Positions 33,381 to 45,939 of a stretch of 64,000 nucleotides of DNA are shown here, in pieces. The position numbers and the translations under genes were made by a program. The stretch is from Gigaspora rosea (lineage: Eukaryota > Glomeromycota > Glomeromycetes > Diversisporales > Gigasporaceae), in the NCBI GenBank assembly GCA_003550325.1, contig QKWP01000268.1:285682-349681 (forward strand), in the 5' to 3' direction. Numbering within the stretch: position 1 is the stretch's first letter; every line of letters begins with the position of its first letter. The notes beneath the pieces were generated by a model. The model worked only from the letters and a program-made list of their open reading frames with translations. It searched no databases and was not told where the DNA came from.

Positions 33381-33960
33381 GTTAAACACCAGCATATGGC
33401 GTAATATAAATATTAATATTAAAAAAATAAACAAAAAAAAATAAACAAAAGTTAAAGTTGATAAATGTTAAGTTAGAGTTAATAGTTAGGGTGAGGGTGA
33501 GGCATAGTATATAGTAAAATTTTACATGAGGGTTTTTTTTTTAAAAAAAGGTAGTTTTATAGATAAAATTTTGAGTTAGAAGGTATTTTTTAAAAAAATA
33601 GCAAAACAACAAAAATTTTATATTACATCTGATCTTTATATTATACAGCATTTAAAAAATTTGATTGGTGAAAATCATTGTGGTGTTGAGTATACATGAG
33701 GACGAAAGCATTTCAGGTTCTAAAACCTGAAATTAAAATTTGAAAACGAAATTGTTTTTGACCTATTTTACTTGAAAGACGAAATTATTTGATACTTTTT
33801 TTGAATAGACGAAATTATAAGGAACATATTTATATAAATTTTATTTGCTCTTCCTTATAAAAAATTTTAATTTTCTCTAATGAAGACGAAATAGGCCTTT
33901 TTCAAAAATTAATTTCAGTGGCATCACTAGTGTTGAGTACCAGTAGTGTGATTTAGTAAA
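33381..33960. repeat. Intact copy of the repeat that hosts the MULE
   Basis: In reverse complement, about 33381-33700 matches the DNA on both sides of the MULE (35690-35754 plus 40447-40690), including ACTATATACTATGCCTCACC and CACCAATCAAATTTTTTAAA. This copy is uninterrupted at the insertion point and shows a single TATAAAAT, confirming the target duplication. 33690-33930 holds several GACGAAAT(A/T) units. Confidence 0.65.
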
Positions 33961-34258
33961 ACTATAAAAAAATATAAAAAAAATTAAATAAAAAAAAGTT
34001 AAAAAAAATCAAAAAAAAAGAATCATTTAAAAATAAGAAATTTATATTTTAATGCACTTTTTAATCACGAAAATATAAACTAATAATCATCAATAATCCA
34101 ATTATCAGTTTTTTTTTTATCATTATTATTAGATAACACATTTACTAACACTTTTCGTTAATAGAATTTTGTTATTGTTGCTACTGCTGTTATTATTACT
34201 AGTGTCATAGTTATCAGTAGCGTCGTTATCAGTATCATCATGTTGCTATTGTTTTATA

Positions 34259-34975
34259 TCTAATACCACTATTTCGGGTAGCAGGTTTTAGTAGTTTTGT
34301 GATGCCTTTTTTTTACTTGTCAACTTTGTGTACTGGTCTTTGGTATGTATTTATTGTACTTGTTGCTTTTGTTTCCTGGTTTGGAAACGCATTCAACACT
34401 TTTTCTTCGCTTTTCTACTTTATCTATACATTTTTGTTTCTGGTCTTGAAACATGTTCAACTAATGACACATTTCTTTTTCTAGTAATTTTTATTTTTCA
34501 ACTTCGTTTACTGGTCTTGGGTGGTATGTTTTTCGTCGCTTATTGTATTTCTTTTATTATCAAGTCGACCAGTTAGTATATTTTCTTTTGTCATTAGTGA
34601 TTATTTCTAATACACTATTTTGAGTAATGGGATTACGTAGTTTGTGTGCCTTCTTTTTTAGCTTGTCTATTTCATTAACTGGTCCCAAGTAGGTATTTAT
34701 TGTGCTTGTTGCTTTAGTTTTCTGGTTTTGAAACACATTTAACTATTATCCCATTTCTTTTTCTAAGTGATTTCGCTTTTCTACTTCATATATTAGTCTT
34801 GAGTAGTATATTACTGTTTATGTTTCTGGTCTAAAAACATGTTCAACTAATGTCACATTCCTTTTTCTAGTAATTTTTGTTTTAGCTTCGTTCACTGGTC
34901 TTGGGAGGTATGTCTTTTCATTGCTATTGTGTTTCTTTTATCGTTGGAGTCAATCATTCAGTGTATTTTCTTTTG
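34259..34975. repeat. Two-copy tandem repeat, unit about 350 bp
   Basis: 34259-34606 and 34607-34975 share blocks in order: AATAC(C)ACTATTT, TTACTGGTC-like, TTTCTGGTCT(T/A), ACATGTTCAACTAATG, CTTTTTCTAGTAATTTTTGTTT. T-rich and non-coding; the hydrophobic frames here come from TTT codons. Confidence 0.55.
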
Positions 34976-35746
34976 TCACTAGTAGTGATATTGGATTTTG
35001 GAATTTCATCTCAGGTGCGTATTTGAGTTTCTTTTCTTGTTTTCTGCTTTTTTATATTATTCGCACTATTGATCTATTAATCTCTTCTTTCATGTAAACT
35101 TTCGTTTTACATGTAGCTATTGTTCATGTAACATTTATGTTTTAGTAATTAGGGTTTGTGTATTTAGAATTAGAGATAGATTGAATATGTTTTTAAGGAA
35201 ATGAAGTGAAGCAGAAGTGATAGCTGAAGCAAAGCAACTCCAGGGTATTGCTAAGCATAAGCAAAATAACACAAACTGTGCTAAATCTATATTTGCCATA
35301 GCTAATAGAATAGTTAAAATCATAATTTTTTTAAATAAATAGAATTTTGTATAAATAAAATTCTTAATAAATTAAATAAAAAAAATCATAATATTACTGT
35401 CGCATATTAATCACATTGATCTCATAATCTGGAGTGCACTAAAAATTGGGCCTCTATTGATTACATGATCCAGAAGTGCACTGTAGTGCAAGTGCGCCAT
35501 TTTTTAAAATAAAAAAAATAAAAATAAAATAAATAAAAAAATAAAAAAAATAACAAAAATAAAAAAAAAACAAAAATAAAAAAAAAACAAAAATAAAAAA
35601 AAGCAAATAAAAAAAAATTAAAAATAAAAAGCAAAATTAATAAAAATAATAAATAAATAAAAGGTTTTACTAAATCGCACTACTGGTGCTCTATACTACA
35701 ATAGTTTTCACCAATCAAATTTTTTAAATGCAGTATAATGTAATAA
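34976..35746. other. AT-rich flank of the MULE
   Basis: No gene. 35380-35505 (AAAAAATCATAATATTACTG, then GATTACATGAT) resembles 42238-42345 in the same orientation, so both may belong to one larger repeat. 35505-35660 is almost pure A with interspersed T and C. Confidence 0.45.
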
Positions 35747-35754
35747 TATAAAAT

Positions 35755-36092
35755 GAGAGTTGCTATTTTCACCACCATTTTTGCTAATCCCACTCCCATA
35801 AGATCGGATCCGTCATCCGGCCTGTGGCACGTGATTCTGGAGTTGAAGTTGTGTCACGTGATATGCATCACTTGCGAATTGGCCCAAAATTTTTAAGTAG
35901 CATAAAAACAGTGTCACGTAACTGGTGTAACATTTTACATCATAGAATGACATTCATCTGATTGCTAATGTAGATCAATTGCCCGGGTTACTTATTTATA
36001 CTTTTTAGGAACACAACATTTCACTAACAAAAAAATCTCCGTAAAAGAAAATTCAAGCTCTAAACGAACGCAGATACGTATTCATTGTCCAC
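35755..36092 (+). repeat. MULE left terminal inverted repeat
   Basis: Pairs with 40135-40438 with moderate divergence. Contains GTGGCACGTGATTC and GTGTCACGTGATATGCATCA; the CACGTG E-box-like palindromes are kept in part in both arms. Confidence 0.8.
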
Positions 36093-36482
36093 ACCTTCAA
36101 GAACTTCACTTAGAAGCGAATATTTTTACTATATACTGCTTATGTTAACTATATGTAACTATATGTAGGTTTTGAATGCCAAAAACGGACAACGAAGATT
36201 GAGCGTTACATGTAAGCTTTAAATTTAAAGAGCTTTGAGTACGCTGTTTATACTATATATTATAACGACAGTAGGCTTGTATTAATGTTTACTGTATTCC
36301 GAATAATATTACTAGATTAGTAAATATGACTTTGGGTTAAGTAGATTGGCGTATAAGTGTTATCGTTTCATTATTTATATAAGCTAAGGGTCACATCACG
36401 TCTAATAAAGGTCGCGATGACAAAAAATGGGATATAATTTTTTTAACTACTTTCACGATGTAATAAATAAAGACTAAAAGAT

Positions 36483-36815
36483 AACTTCATTATATAATAC
36501 AGTAATTTATTCGTATATTGGGTTTTTGATCATGTTTGAGCTTGGATTTATTAGTAATCTATATCAATTTTCGCGCTATTCGTCTATTTTTAACTTCGTT
36601 ATATAATACTGTAATTTATTCGTATATTGGGTGTTTGAGCTTGGATTCATTAGCAATAAATATCAATTTTTAGCGCTATTCGTCCATTTTTAAAATGTAA
36701 CTTCGTTAAATAATACTATAATTTATTTGTATATTAGGTTTTTGATCATATTTGAGCTTGGGTTTATTAGTAGTAAATATCAATGTTATTTGTCCATTTT
36801 TAAAATGTAATGAAT
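36483..36815. repeat. Three tandem copies of a 110-120 bp unit
   Basis: Units start near 36483, 36595 and 36702 and share AACTTCGTTA-like, ATAATAC(A/T)GTAATTTATT, CGTATATTGGGT, GAGCTTGGATT(T/C)ATTAG and CTATTCGTCCATTTTT. They lie inside the MULE between its left TIR and the transposase 3' end. Confidence 0.7.
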
Positions 36816-37138
36816 TCTTTTTTGTGTACGTTATTAGTTTGTAGGCTTTTTTTTTTATGTGAAGTTCTTTTCGTTTATCACAGGTAGATCCTGGCTAATA
36901 ATGGGTTAAACGATAATCTAATCTAATGTGATTTAATGCATATCGATGTATTACCATTATAGGTTTAAATCAAATTACAGAATTTGATAATTCTATTCTA
37001 TTGATTAACCTATACATACTACTCTTTTTGTCTATAGCGATAAGCAGTAAAAAATTTTTCTAATTCTAATATGCTAAATAAGAAGTATGTATGTATGCAC
37101 TAACAAGGCAAAAAATTTTCAAATGTAAATGCAAATAA
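36816..37138. other. MULE 3' region downstream of the transposase
   Basis: Just over 300 bases with no gene. T-tract at 36849. It follows the transposase stop (37139-37141, minus) and would hold its 3' UTR. Confidence 0.4.
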
Positions 37139-37818
37139 TCACTGGTTAGGGCAAGTGCGACTGTTATGACCCGTTTGATGACATGTACCACATTGTCTTG
37201 CCCGTTTTTCAACAGACTTGAATGCGGACGGATCTTTCTGTGTTGTCCTTTAGTTTCTTGCATCTACAGGTCTTCCTCGTGGCTTACTAGTAATGGGCTC
37301 TTCTAGTATGATGGGTAGGGTATTCGCCAACTCTTCTAATTGGGACTGGATAGTAATTTGTTGGTGTAGTGGCCAAAATTGGTACATATGTGTGAGAGAT
37401 TGCAGAAGAGGCTGGAGATTGCTATGATCATTGTTAAGAGGGCATGTGGGCTCCAAAAATTCTATACATCGGCCTTGGATCTACCAGTGTTCGTGAACAT
37501 CCACTTTTTGTAATGTTAAATTGGCTGACATCGTAGATCTGAAAGTTCCTGTGCAAGGTTTTAGAAGAGAATCTAGAGTTGCATTCGACGCTTTAATCAG
37601 TTCATCATGGATCTTGTTCAACGCGAAGGTGGAAACATGGTATAAGAGAGGTTCAAAGAGAGGAATTCGATGCGCATGTTGTATTCTTATACGTTGAGAA
37701 GAAATTGTTGCGTGAATTTCTCTTGCCTGCAATTCAATTTGTAGTACAATTTTGTGGTGTACTGACTCAAGATCGCCTATAAATATGAATTAAAAACAGT
37801 TTAACAATTTTCTAGAGT

Positions 37819-37883
<65 letters not shown>

Positions 37884-39198
37884 TATCCACGCTAATTATG
37901 TCAAACATCTTAGCAATATTCATAATTTATAGGCCCTAATTAATCTTTTCTACCTGTGGATGACTGTAAACACTTTTTGAGAACGGCATGCACTGCTTCC
38001 ACTCGTGAGGTCACGGTGTTACTGAGATGCAAGTAACGATTAGTCCAGGCTAAAACGAAATGTTTCTTATGAGAAATCCAGGTTTCTTGAAGATATCTTA
38101 AGGCTTCAGGTTTGTTTGTATAATAGGTTAAAAATTCACTCCATTTAGTTATGAATTCTTGTTCAGTGCTGGATGCCATTACTACTTGCCACGCTCTTAA
38201 AAATTCGGTCCAACTCTCTTCTGTAATAAAATAGCACTTACATTTTACTAAAATGTTTTTATTTATGTGTCATATATATAGAACATTATGAGACTCGGGA
38301 AAAACTTTTTCAGCGGCTCTTATTAGTGCTAATTCCCGATCTGTAACAATAACATTAGGATGAGCTAATCTGTTGAAAATTTTTGCAACACAAGTCAAGG
38401 CCTACTCATAATCTTCTTCCGTTTCATCACTTAGAAAAGCAAAACAAGAAAAAAAAGTGGTATTGAAACTCGATACACTCACAACATTTATCAAGGGCAT
38501 TTTATATCGATTCGTCTTATATGTGCAATCAATCAGTAATACGGTAGGGTAGGTACGAGTTAAAGCTATAGAGACTCTGTGTACAAAAAAGAGATGAGTT
38601 ATACGGTTTTGCTGATCGTATTGATACTCAAATTCGAAATCAGATCCTTGTAATTCATCTAAAAGAGCTTGGATTGGTGTATGACCATCAAGCCTTTCCT
38701 GACGAATGGATTGCAGGGCATTGTAGACTGTCTTGGATATAACCATTGAAGATGGATCATTTTGATGTATAGTAGATAAAATTTGGCGGGACGAGAACCA
38801 GCAGCAGCCATTTGTTTAACCATCACTTTTTGCTCAGTGTCCAACCTTCGAATTATCGGATGCCCAGACATGTCCATCGATGCTTCATGGTTTTTATGTT
38901 CAGGGTTTATAATCTCAAGATACCAAATATTGTCACGTCTGGTTCCAAAAAGCTCAAACGGACAATCCACACCTCTTGATGCTGTTTTTCTACAGCGCGT
39001 ATTGTCTGTCAAGTTTAAACTGTTCTTATAGAGACCGCTTCTGTCACATACCAATGTTATATTTTTTGTTTCACCTTTTCGGTCTTTTTGTGATCTCTTT
39101 GTAGATACAGCATATCTTTGAGTTTTAGCGAAGGTCCGAACAAATTCAATAAGCTCATGATGACTTGCGAATGTTTTATTAGTTGGAGGTGGATTCAT
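37139..39198 (-). pseudogene. MULE transposase (FAR1-like), broken
   Basis: Reads from ATG at 39198. An N-terminal FAR1-type DNA-binding region has a WRKY/GCM1-like Cys pattern (ITLVCDRSG, CPFELFGTRR, HNHE-like EHKNHEASMD). The MULE catalytic core follows (TVLLIDCTYKTNRYKMPLIN, VIVTDRELAL, HINKN). The C terminus carries a CCHC knuckle (CGTCHQTGHNSRTC). A 177-bp intron (37777-37953) interrupts SSTG/DLES. Damage: a one-base loss near 38780, TAG at 38402-38404 (between EDYE and AL, where W is usual), TGA at 38270-38272 (before HINKN, where W is usual), TAG at 37481-37483 and TAA at 37250-37252. The catalytic DDE set would be split by these stops. No full-length protein can be made from this copy. 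Confidence 0.88.
37777..37953 (-). other. Intron of MULE transposase with a 53-base homopolymer
   Basis: Donor GTAGAAAAG, acceptor TTTATAG. On the plus strand it contains an uninterrupted run of about 53 T (37824-37876), that is poly-A in the sense of the gene. Confidence 0.7.
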
Positions 39199-40134
39199 TT
39201 TTTTTTTACTGTTTTTGTAGTTTTGCTAACAGTTTTTGCTTTTTTTTTATAGTTTTAACCAGTTTTTGTATTCGATTTAAAATTTATAAGAAATTAACGA
39301 AGTAGAATAAATTTTTTGATTTTTAGATATCAGTTTTGGTGGCGAAAGAAGAGAAAGAGAGACCGTGTGAACATTTGTTGTTATATACTACATTTATTTG
39401 AAATTTATTACATCATAAGCACATCATTACATCAATTATGTATACTATTACTGCGTAGCTTGAAATACGTTAAACTAGATTTCAGTGCAGATCGCTAAAA
39501 ATTCGTCAATAAGTATTTAACTAAGGCTTATACGATTTTTATTTTATTTTTTTTCCTATTATTAAGCAAATTAATATTTCATGCCTTAGAATAGGATTGT
39601 GTGTTTGATCAAATTCAATACTTAATAAAGTGTGCCGGTTTCAACAGCAAGAAACGAATCCTAGCCAACTATCAATAATCTTTGGCTACAATGTGTCTAA
39701 TCTTATACGTGGCCGAGAAAAGTCTACTTTGGCTAATGTAGTTAGCTGGTCCAATTGTTGTTGCCGCAGTAATTTTACCTGCTTATTTTCATTCTTCTTT
39801 TATTCAAGATTCCAAAATTTTAAACCGGATAAAGAAATAAGGTCTATGCAATTGTTAGAAAAAATGCTCGGGAATATAGCATCGTAATTAAAGGACTCAT
39901 TATTCGAACCCGCTAGCTGAATTTATTAGATACCTAATATTATTACAAATATTAATACTATCAAGGTACTGATACTTTTTCAGTATTAAAAACCCTATCG
40001 GCTTGTGTTGGCTAAAATAACTTAGCTGAAGATTAATCAACAGCTCTAATTTCAATGCAATTACTTGAATAATAGTTTAAACCGCCATGATTTTTATGTC
40101 AAATTCGAAATATAACAATGATTGAAATTAGTAT
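39199..40134. other. MULE 5' region upstream of the transposase
   Basis: No gene. An 85-codon plus-strand frame (39630-39887) has no motif and is not called. CTTAATAAAG and TATACTATTACTG-like AT stretches occur; no confident promoter. Confidence 0.4.
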
Positions 40135-40438
40135 GGACAATGAATACATATCTGCATTTGTTTTTGTTAGTGAAACTTTTCATTCCAAAAAGTACTTTAA
40201 AGTGTATAAATAAAGTTACCTGGGCAATTGATCTGCATCGTCGTTCTATGATGTAATATGTTATACCAGTCACATGACACCGTTTTCGTGCTATTTAAAA
40301 ATTTCAGGCCAATTCGCAAGTGATGCATATCATGTGACACAACTTCAACTCCGGAATCACGTGCCACAGGCTGAATGCCGGATCTGATCTTATGGGGAAT
40401 GGGATTAGCAAAAGTGGGAGGTGAAAATAGCAACTCTC
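40135..40438 (-). repeat. MULE right terminal inverted repeat
   Basis: Reverse complement of the left TIR, ending GCAACTCTC. About 35 bases shorter than the left arm because of small internal deletions. Confidence 0.8.
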
Positions 40439-40446
40439 TATAAAAT

Positions 40447-42490
40447 TTTTGTTGTTTTGCTATTTTTTAAAAAATACCTTCTAACTCAAAATTTTATCTA
40501 TGAAACCACCTTTTTTTTTAAAAAAAAAACCTCTTTGTAAAATTTTACTATATACTATGCCTCACCCTACCTCTAACTATCAACTCTAACTTAACATTTA
40601 TCAACATTAACATTTGTTTATTTTTTTGATATTGATCTTCACATTACACCACATACTAGTATTTAACACCATGGTTTGATTTATAATTACTATAAATAAA
40701 TATAAAAAAAATAAAAAATATAAACTTAAAAAAAAGTTTAAAAAAAATGTAAAATAAAAAAATTAAAATAAAAAAAACGATAAAAAAAAATAATAATAAA
40801 AAAAAAAACCAATAATAAGAAAAAAAGTAAAATAAAATAAAATTAATATAGTGCAGAATACTTAAAGGTGGAAATTATAAATTTGGCACATGTTCAAAAA
40901 TTTCATAGTAAAATTTGATGTCTTTGTGAATTCTTGCAATTTGATTAGCTAAAAATTAATTATTAAAAAATATTTTAAAATTAATTTTAAAATTAGCCAA
41001 TAGCAGCAAGTTAAAACATATGACTTGTCCCATTTTGGGTCAAATTTTTACACATTATATAAAAAGAATATAACTAATTTTAACCCACATGATTTTTGAT
41101 AATATTAACCCCAAGTGATTTTTGATAAAATATAAACTGATGTTCATTGATAATGATCATCAATTGATTTTTTTTCAATACTCTTTTTTTAACATCGTTA
41201 CTATGGATTTCATCGCAGTTCGAGTATGAATTTCGTCTGTAATTTGAGTGTGGATCAATGCTGTAGTTTGAGTATAGTTTTTTTGTTGGTTTTGGTCATG
41301 TCAGTTATGCTGTTGGATCTTTGGAGCTTTTTATTTTGTTCTTTGGCTTGGCTTGCACATTCCGGTCTTGGGAATTTCAGGAGAGTATATATTTTTTTTT
41401 GGTTTGTCATTTTTGTTTTGAACTCATTTGCTAACTTTTTTTCAGGTATTTTTCAGGAGTGTCTTTGAGCTATACATGCCGATCCTTGGAGTATTTGGGA
41501 AGTATGGCTTCTTGGCTTGCAATGCATTTAAAGTTTTAGGGTATCTTAGGGCATATATTTTCTTTATGTTTTGTTCTTTGCTTTTTTCTTGCATTGTATG
41601 GATCTTTGTATGTGTTTTCTTTCTTTTAGATCATTGTTTATAGCAATATTATGAAAATATCTCGTCACTGATATCGTGGTTATTTGTGTGGTAAAAATAC
41701 TTTCGTCACTAGTGTCATTATTATTGGTGATGAAATACTTACGTCGTTGGTATCTTCATGGTAATTCAGTAATTGGTATTATTAATACTGTTGAAAGAGA
41801 CTTGGATTTCATTCTTGAACTATTATATGTCGTCATTTGTAGAGTATATTGGGTTTTTTATTCGCTGCTTTTGGTTTTACTTTGTTGATAATTATTTGGG
41901 TCTTGTGGTTGGTGTAAAAAGTCAGTTGTAATCGTATTAAATTTAGTTTGTTGTTTTGTTTGCTAGGCTTGGTTTTGAATGCGTTAACTAGCTTTTTTTC
42001 TTCAATATTTTAAGGCTTCTTTGAGGTTTCGTCCAGTTCTTGAAGTATATTAATATGTACTATTAGTATAGGTGTATTATTATAGGATTAGGGTTAGGGT
42101 TAGATTGGATTAGTATAGGGTTAGGGTTAGATTGGTTAGTAGTTAGGGTTAGAGGTAATTTTATAGTATTTTGTTCTGTGCCATAAATTATATAAAATGT
42201 AATTACTATATAACTATTACTACAAGTAAAATTAAATGAAAAAAATCATAATATTACCGTTGCATGATTACGTAGTCTGAAGTTTTTTGCGTCGTTATTG
42301 ATCACATGATTTGGGGTGCACCATGCACTATTTTTTAAAATCCTATATTAAAATTCTATAAATAATTAATTTATTGCTATTTGAGAATTTTATGATATTA
42401 TTGGTTAATATAGAATACATAATGAAATGATTTTACCGGGAGCAAGTTAGCAATATCCATATAAAAATACTATACAGTACTTTTAAACTT
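40447..42490. repeat. Remainder of the MULE-host repeat and AT-rich DNA
   Basis: 40447-40690 matches the reverse complement of about 33381-33620. 40700-40850 is A-rich low complexity. 41226-41888 gives Phe/Leu/Val-rich frames from T-rich DNA; none looks like a gene. 42085-42155 carries repeated TTAGGGTTAGGGTTAGATTGG. 42238-42345 resembles 35380-35505. Confidence 0.45.
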
Positions 42491-43722
42491 AGGCCATGTA
42501 AAAAAATTTTTTTAGTTTTCATAACCCGGCCAGGTCAAAATTTGAAAACTTGTAAAAAAATTTTTTTATATGTTTTAATAACCGGGTGGGTTTTTAAAAA
42601 AAAATTTTAAAAAGAGTGTGGCAACATAGAGAAGCTGTCTGGTTGTCACCCCCAAGCAGCAGGTCTAGGGTTCAAATCCCACTGGAAACGAATTAAAAAA
42701 TAGGACTGTGTTACAGTAACATTTGTTCATCGATTGGTCGGGTATATTACCTGTAACCAGTGTTTAAAATTCAGATTCAAAATTATGTTCTCAAATGAAC
42801 ATAATTTAAGTAGTTAATGTTCTCAAAAAATTTTTAATGTTCATTATAGAGAACATTAAATTTTTAATAATGTTTATAATTTTATTAAAATGTTCTCAAA
42901 TATATATGGTAAAACTTCTATAAAAAATGTATTCTTAGAACCAAAGATTAATATTATACTTAGAAAACTATATTTAAATCTAAATTTGAATATGTATTTA
43001 GAAAAAATATGTACTTTTTAACTAATTTTTTAGCAACTAGCTAGTTTTGAGGAGATATTATATAAATGTATATTAATATGCATATTATATAAAATATGCA
43101 TAATATTATATAATATAATTTTTTTGATTTTACAAAATTGAAAAATTATGTGCACACATAAAATCCATTTTAGCATTTACTTACAATCTAAAAGCAGTTA
43201 ATAAACTTTGCATCTAATTATAAATTCGAGACCCAGATATATTCAAATTGCTAGATCTGCCCAAAAAAATTAAAAATTTGCAGGCAAGTTTGCTTGTATA
43301 ATTATATAAACTAATTTTTAAATTAGAATTAAACCTATAGAAAAACTTGCTATAATTATCAGATTGATAAATTCAAATTAAAAATATACAGCTTTTTTAA
43401 CTATCTGCTTGCTTTAATGAAAGCAAATAATTTTACAGAGATTTATATTCAGGCCTTTTAAAATGAACATTTTATAATATTCGATACACATGTATATATA
43501 AATTAATTATATACTTACTAACAAGTTTTTAAATTAAAAATTTATAAAAATTATATAAAAACTTAAAATTTAAAAGGCTAAGAAATACAGAATATAATAC
43601 AAATATGCAAGTATTATAAACATCACAAATTTTAAAAATTTTAATATTTTAAAGATATATGTATAGATATATAAATATATAATATATATAATAAAATTTT
43701 ATATATCTACTATACATTTTAA

Positions 43723-45939
43723 TCATTTAACTCTACGATCAAGTTTGCACCATTCTTGATATGCTAATTGAAAATTAAAGTTTTCTAATTTAGGTCCATT
43801 AAAAGAAATAAGAAGAAGATAATTCAAAGTAAAAATATTCATATGGTTTCGAAGTTTTGTTTTGATTAAATTTTGTCGAGAAAAAATATGTTCAACAACT
43901 GCATTGGTTAAAGGAAGATTAATTAAAATAGAAATTAATTTTGCAGTTTCAGGATAAATTTCATTAAAAGTAGGAAGATCAGAATAAATTCGTCTCCATG
44001 TATCCAAAAAATTAAAATTTTTATAATTAGTTAAAAGAAATCTAACTGATGGCCATTCATGACGTAAATTTTCTGGATTTAAAATTGCAAAAAATAAATT
44101 TTCTGATATATTTTTATCTTGGCCATAAAAATTACCCAAAATTTCAATTTCATTTTTGCCATACTCTTGAAATTCAGAACTTTCTATTGGTAAAGCTAAT
44201 GGATCAAAAATATGAAATGCATCAACTTGAATTCTGTTTGGAAATCTTTTTTCTAATGATTCAATTGTAGCATGTGCAAATTTTGTAATAATAATAGGTA
44301 ATTCATCTATCTCAATATTATTATCATATATATATATTTGCGTAAATGAATTCCCCAAGTTGGTTCAACTTCAGCTATTCCAATAAATTGTGATTGAATA
44401 GTATAAATAGTAATATCAAGTTGAGTTTTTACTTCACGGATTGAAATATAATTTTTTTGAAAAAGAAGATTCAAGCGTCTTAATGTTCCAAGAATATCAG
44501 CAAAAAATTTTGTTGTAATAATAAAGTCTTCATCAATGCTATGATATAAAGCTTTAGCAACTTTATTTTCAGATGAATCTTCGAGTAATGCATCAATTAT
44601 TGAGTTTAAAATTTGATGTAAATTTTGAATAACATTAGATAATGATAACTAGCGAGTTTCGATAATATTCAAAACTGTAAGATACGGATCACCTATATTT
44701 TCCTCTATCATTCTAAGATGCATCATACGTTCAGGACTTCGTGAAAAGTAACTATAAATATTATGTACAATTTTTTCATATTGTTTAAATTCTTCAACTT
44801 GTTTTGCTGCATCTTTTGCAGCTAATGCTAATTTATGAGAAATACAGTGATGCTCTAGAATAAATGGATTTTTGTTTTTAAGTTGAGTTGCTACACCAAT
44901 ATGAATGCCTATAATAATGATTATAAATATTAACTTTTTTAATATATATATAGATAATATATATAATAAATTTAAATATATTATCTGTCATTGTACTAGC
45001 ACCATCTGTGCAAATATGCATTAAATCATCGTAAGAAATATTTTTTGCTTGAAAAAATTGATGAATTTTAGCAACTATTGTATTCGCAGTATTGTTTACT
45101 AATAAAATTAATCCAAGAAATTGGTAAATTTGTTTTGCTGGTGCAATTGTATGTTTAGAAACAATTGCTAAGGTTTTTTCAGAAGATACAGTATTACTTT
45201 CATCAATCATGATGCTCCAACCATCTGAGGTACGTAGTTCTTGAAAGGTTTCTTGTTCTACAACACGACCAATTGATTTGATAAATTCACGTGCTGAAAC
45301 ATTATTTTGATAACTACCATATGGTGCACGTTCATCTTCATCAGCAAACTGGTTATAATCAAATATGTTTAAAGTCTCAATTCCACATTCAAACTGACCT
45401 TGGTCTTCAGCATGTTGAATTTCAGATAATTTACACAAACTTTCAAATATATTCACGGACAAATTGTGCTGAATTAAAAAATACATATTACGCATATTTT
45501 TTATAACCTTAATTTGATCAGTTCCAGCTTGAATAACAAAACTAGTATGTAAAGTAGCTTGAGATTGTATTCGAGCAGCACAAACCATCTTATGATCATT
45601 AATATTAACATGCCGATCTAAATACTGTTTTTTAAAATATTCACAACCTTTAGTAAAATTATTATTTTTGCCAGCTTCTTTGCACCAATGACAAAACATA
45701 AATTTGTTTAATGATCCTTCTTCACGATAAACCCATGGGTACATTTTCGACCAATTTGGATCCCAATTTAATGATTCTTTAGCTAAACGTAGTGCTTTAA
45801 GATGGCGAGGATTATTTTCACTTTCTTCAGTAATAGAAGATTCATCGTCAATATTATCTAAGCTGTCCTTTAGTTGAGCAGCAATAGTAAACGGATTGAT
45901 ATTGATAGGTTTGGTTTTTCGATTTGACATATTTAACAC
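43723..45939 (-). pseudogene. hAT transposase (DUF4371-like), broken
   Basis: Starts at ATG 45939 (or 45930). The N-terminal zinc-finger-like CHWCKEAGKN...YLDRHVNINDH is typical of hAT proteins of the ZNF862/KIAA1586 kind. A catalytic RNase-H-like core follows: WSIMIDESNTVSSEK (first Asp), HICTDGASTMTG (second Asp), then after an intron GVATQLK and CISHKLALAAKDA. The C-terminal dimerisation region reads LPLTNAVVEHIFSRQN. Damage: the intron at 44909-44984 has AT where the donor GT should be; TAG at 44649-44651 replaces the expected W in ETR(W)LS; a frameshift lies in an (AT)n run near 44325-44340. The final piece is open from about 44358 to 43723. The element needs a partner copy to move. Confidence 0.88.

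Larger units (their letters stand above)
35755..40438. mobile_element. Mutator-like element (MULE) with long TIRs
   Basis: A 4684-bp element bounded by inverted repeats of about 340 bp (35755-36092) and 304 bp (40135-40438) beginning GAGAGTTGCTATTTTCACC. TATAAAAT flanks both ends (35747-35754, 40439-40446). Long TIRs, an 8-9 bp duplication and a FAR1/MULE-type transposase together identify a MULE. The transposase gene (37139-39198, minus) carries several stops and a frameshift, so this copy is no longer autonomous. The inserted-into repeat has an intact copy at 33381-33700. Confidence 0.9.

Noticed and set aside
34299-34576. Membrane-protein-like frames
   Set aside because: Phe/Leu content is due to T-rich tandem DNA; frames are not conserved between the two tandem units.
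41226-41888. Series of hydrophobic frames of 70-80 codons
   Set aside because: T-rich DNA in a decayed repeat; three consecutive frames have no shared motif and no splice logic.
44909-44984. AT-AC (U12-type) intron in the hAT gene
   Set aside because: It starts AT but ends TATAG rather than AC, and lacks the ATATCCTT donor; a mutated GT-AG intron is simpler.
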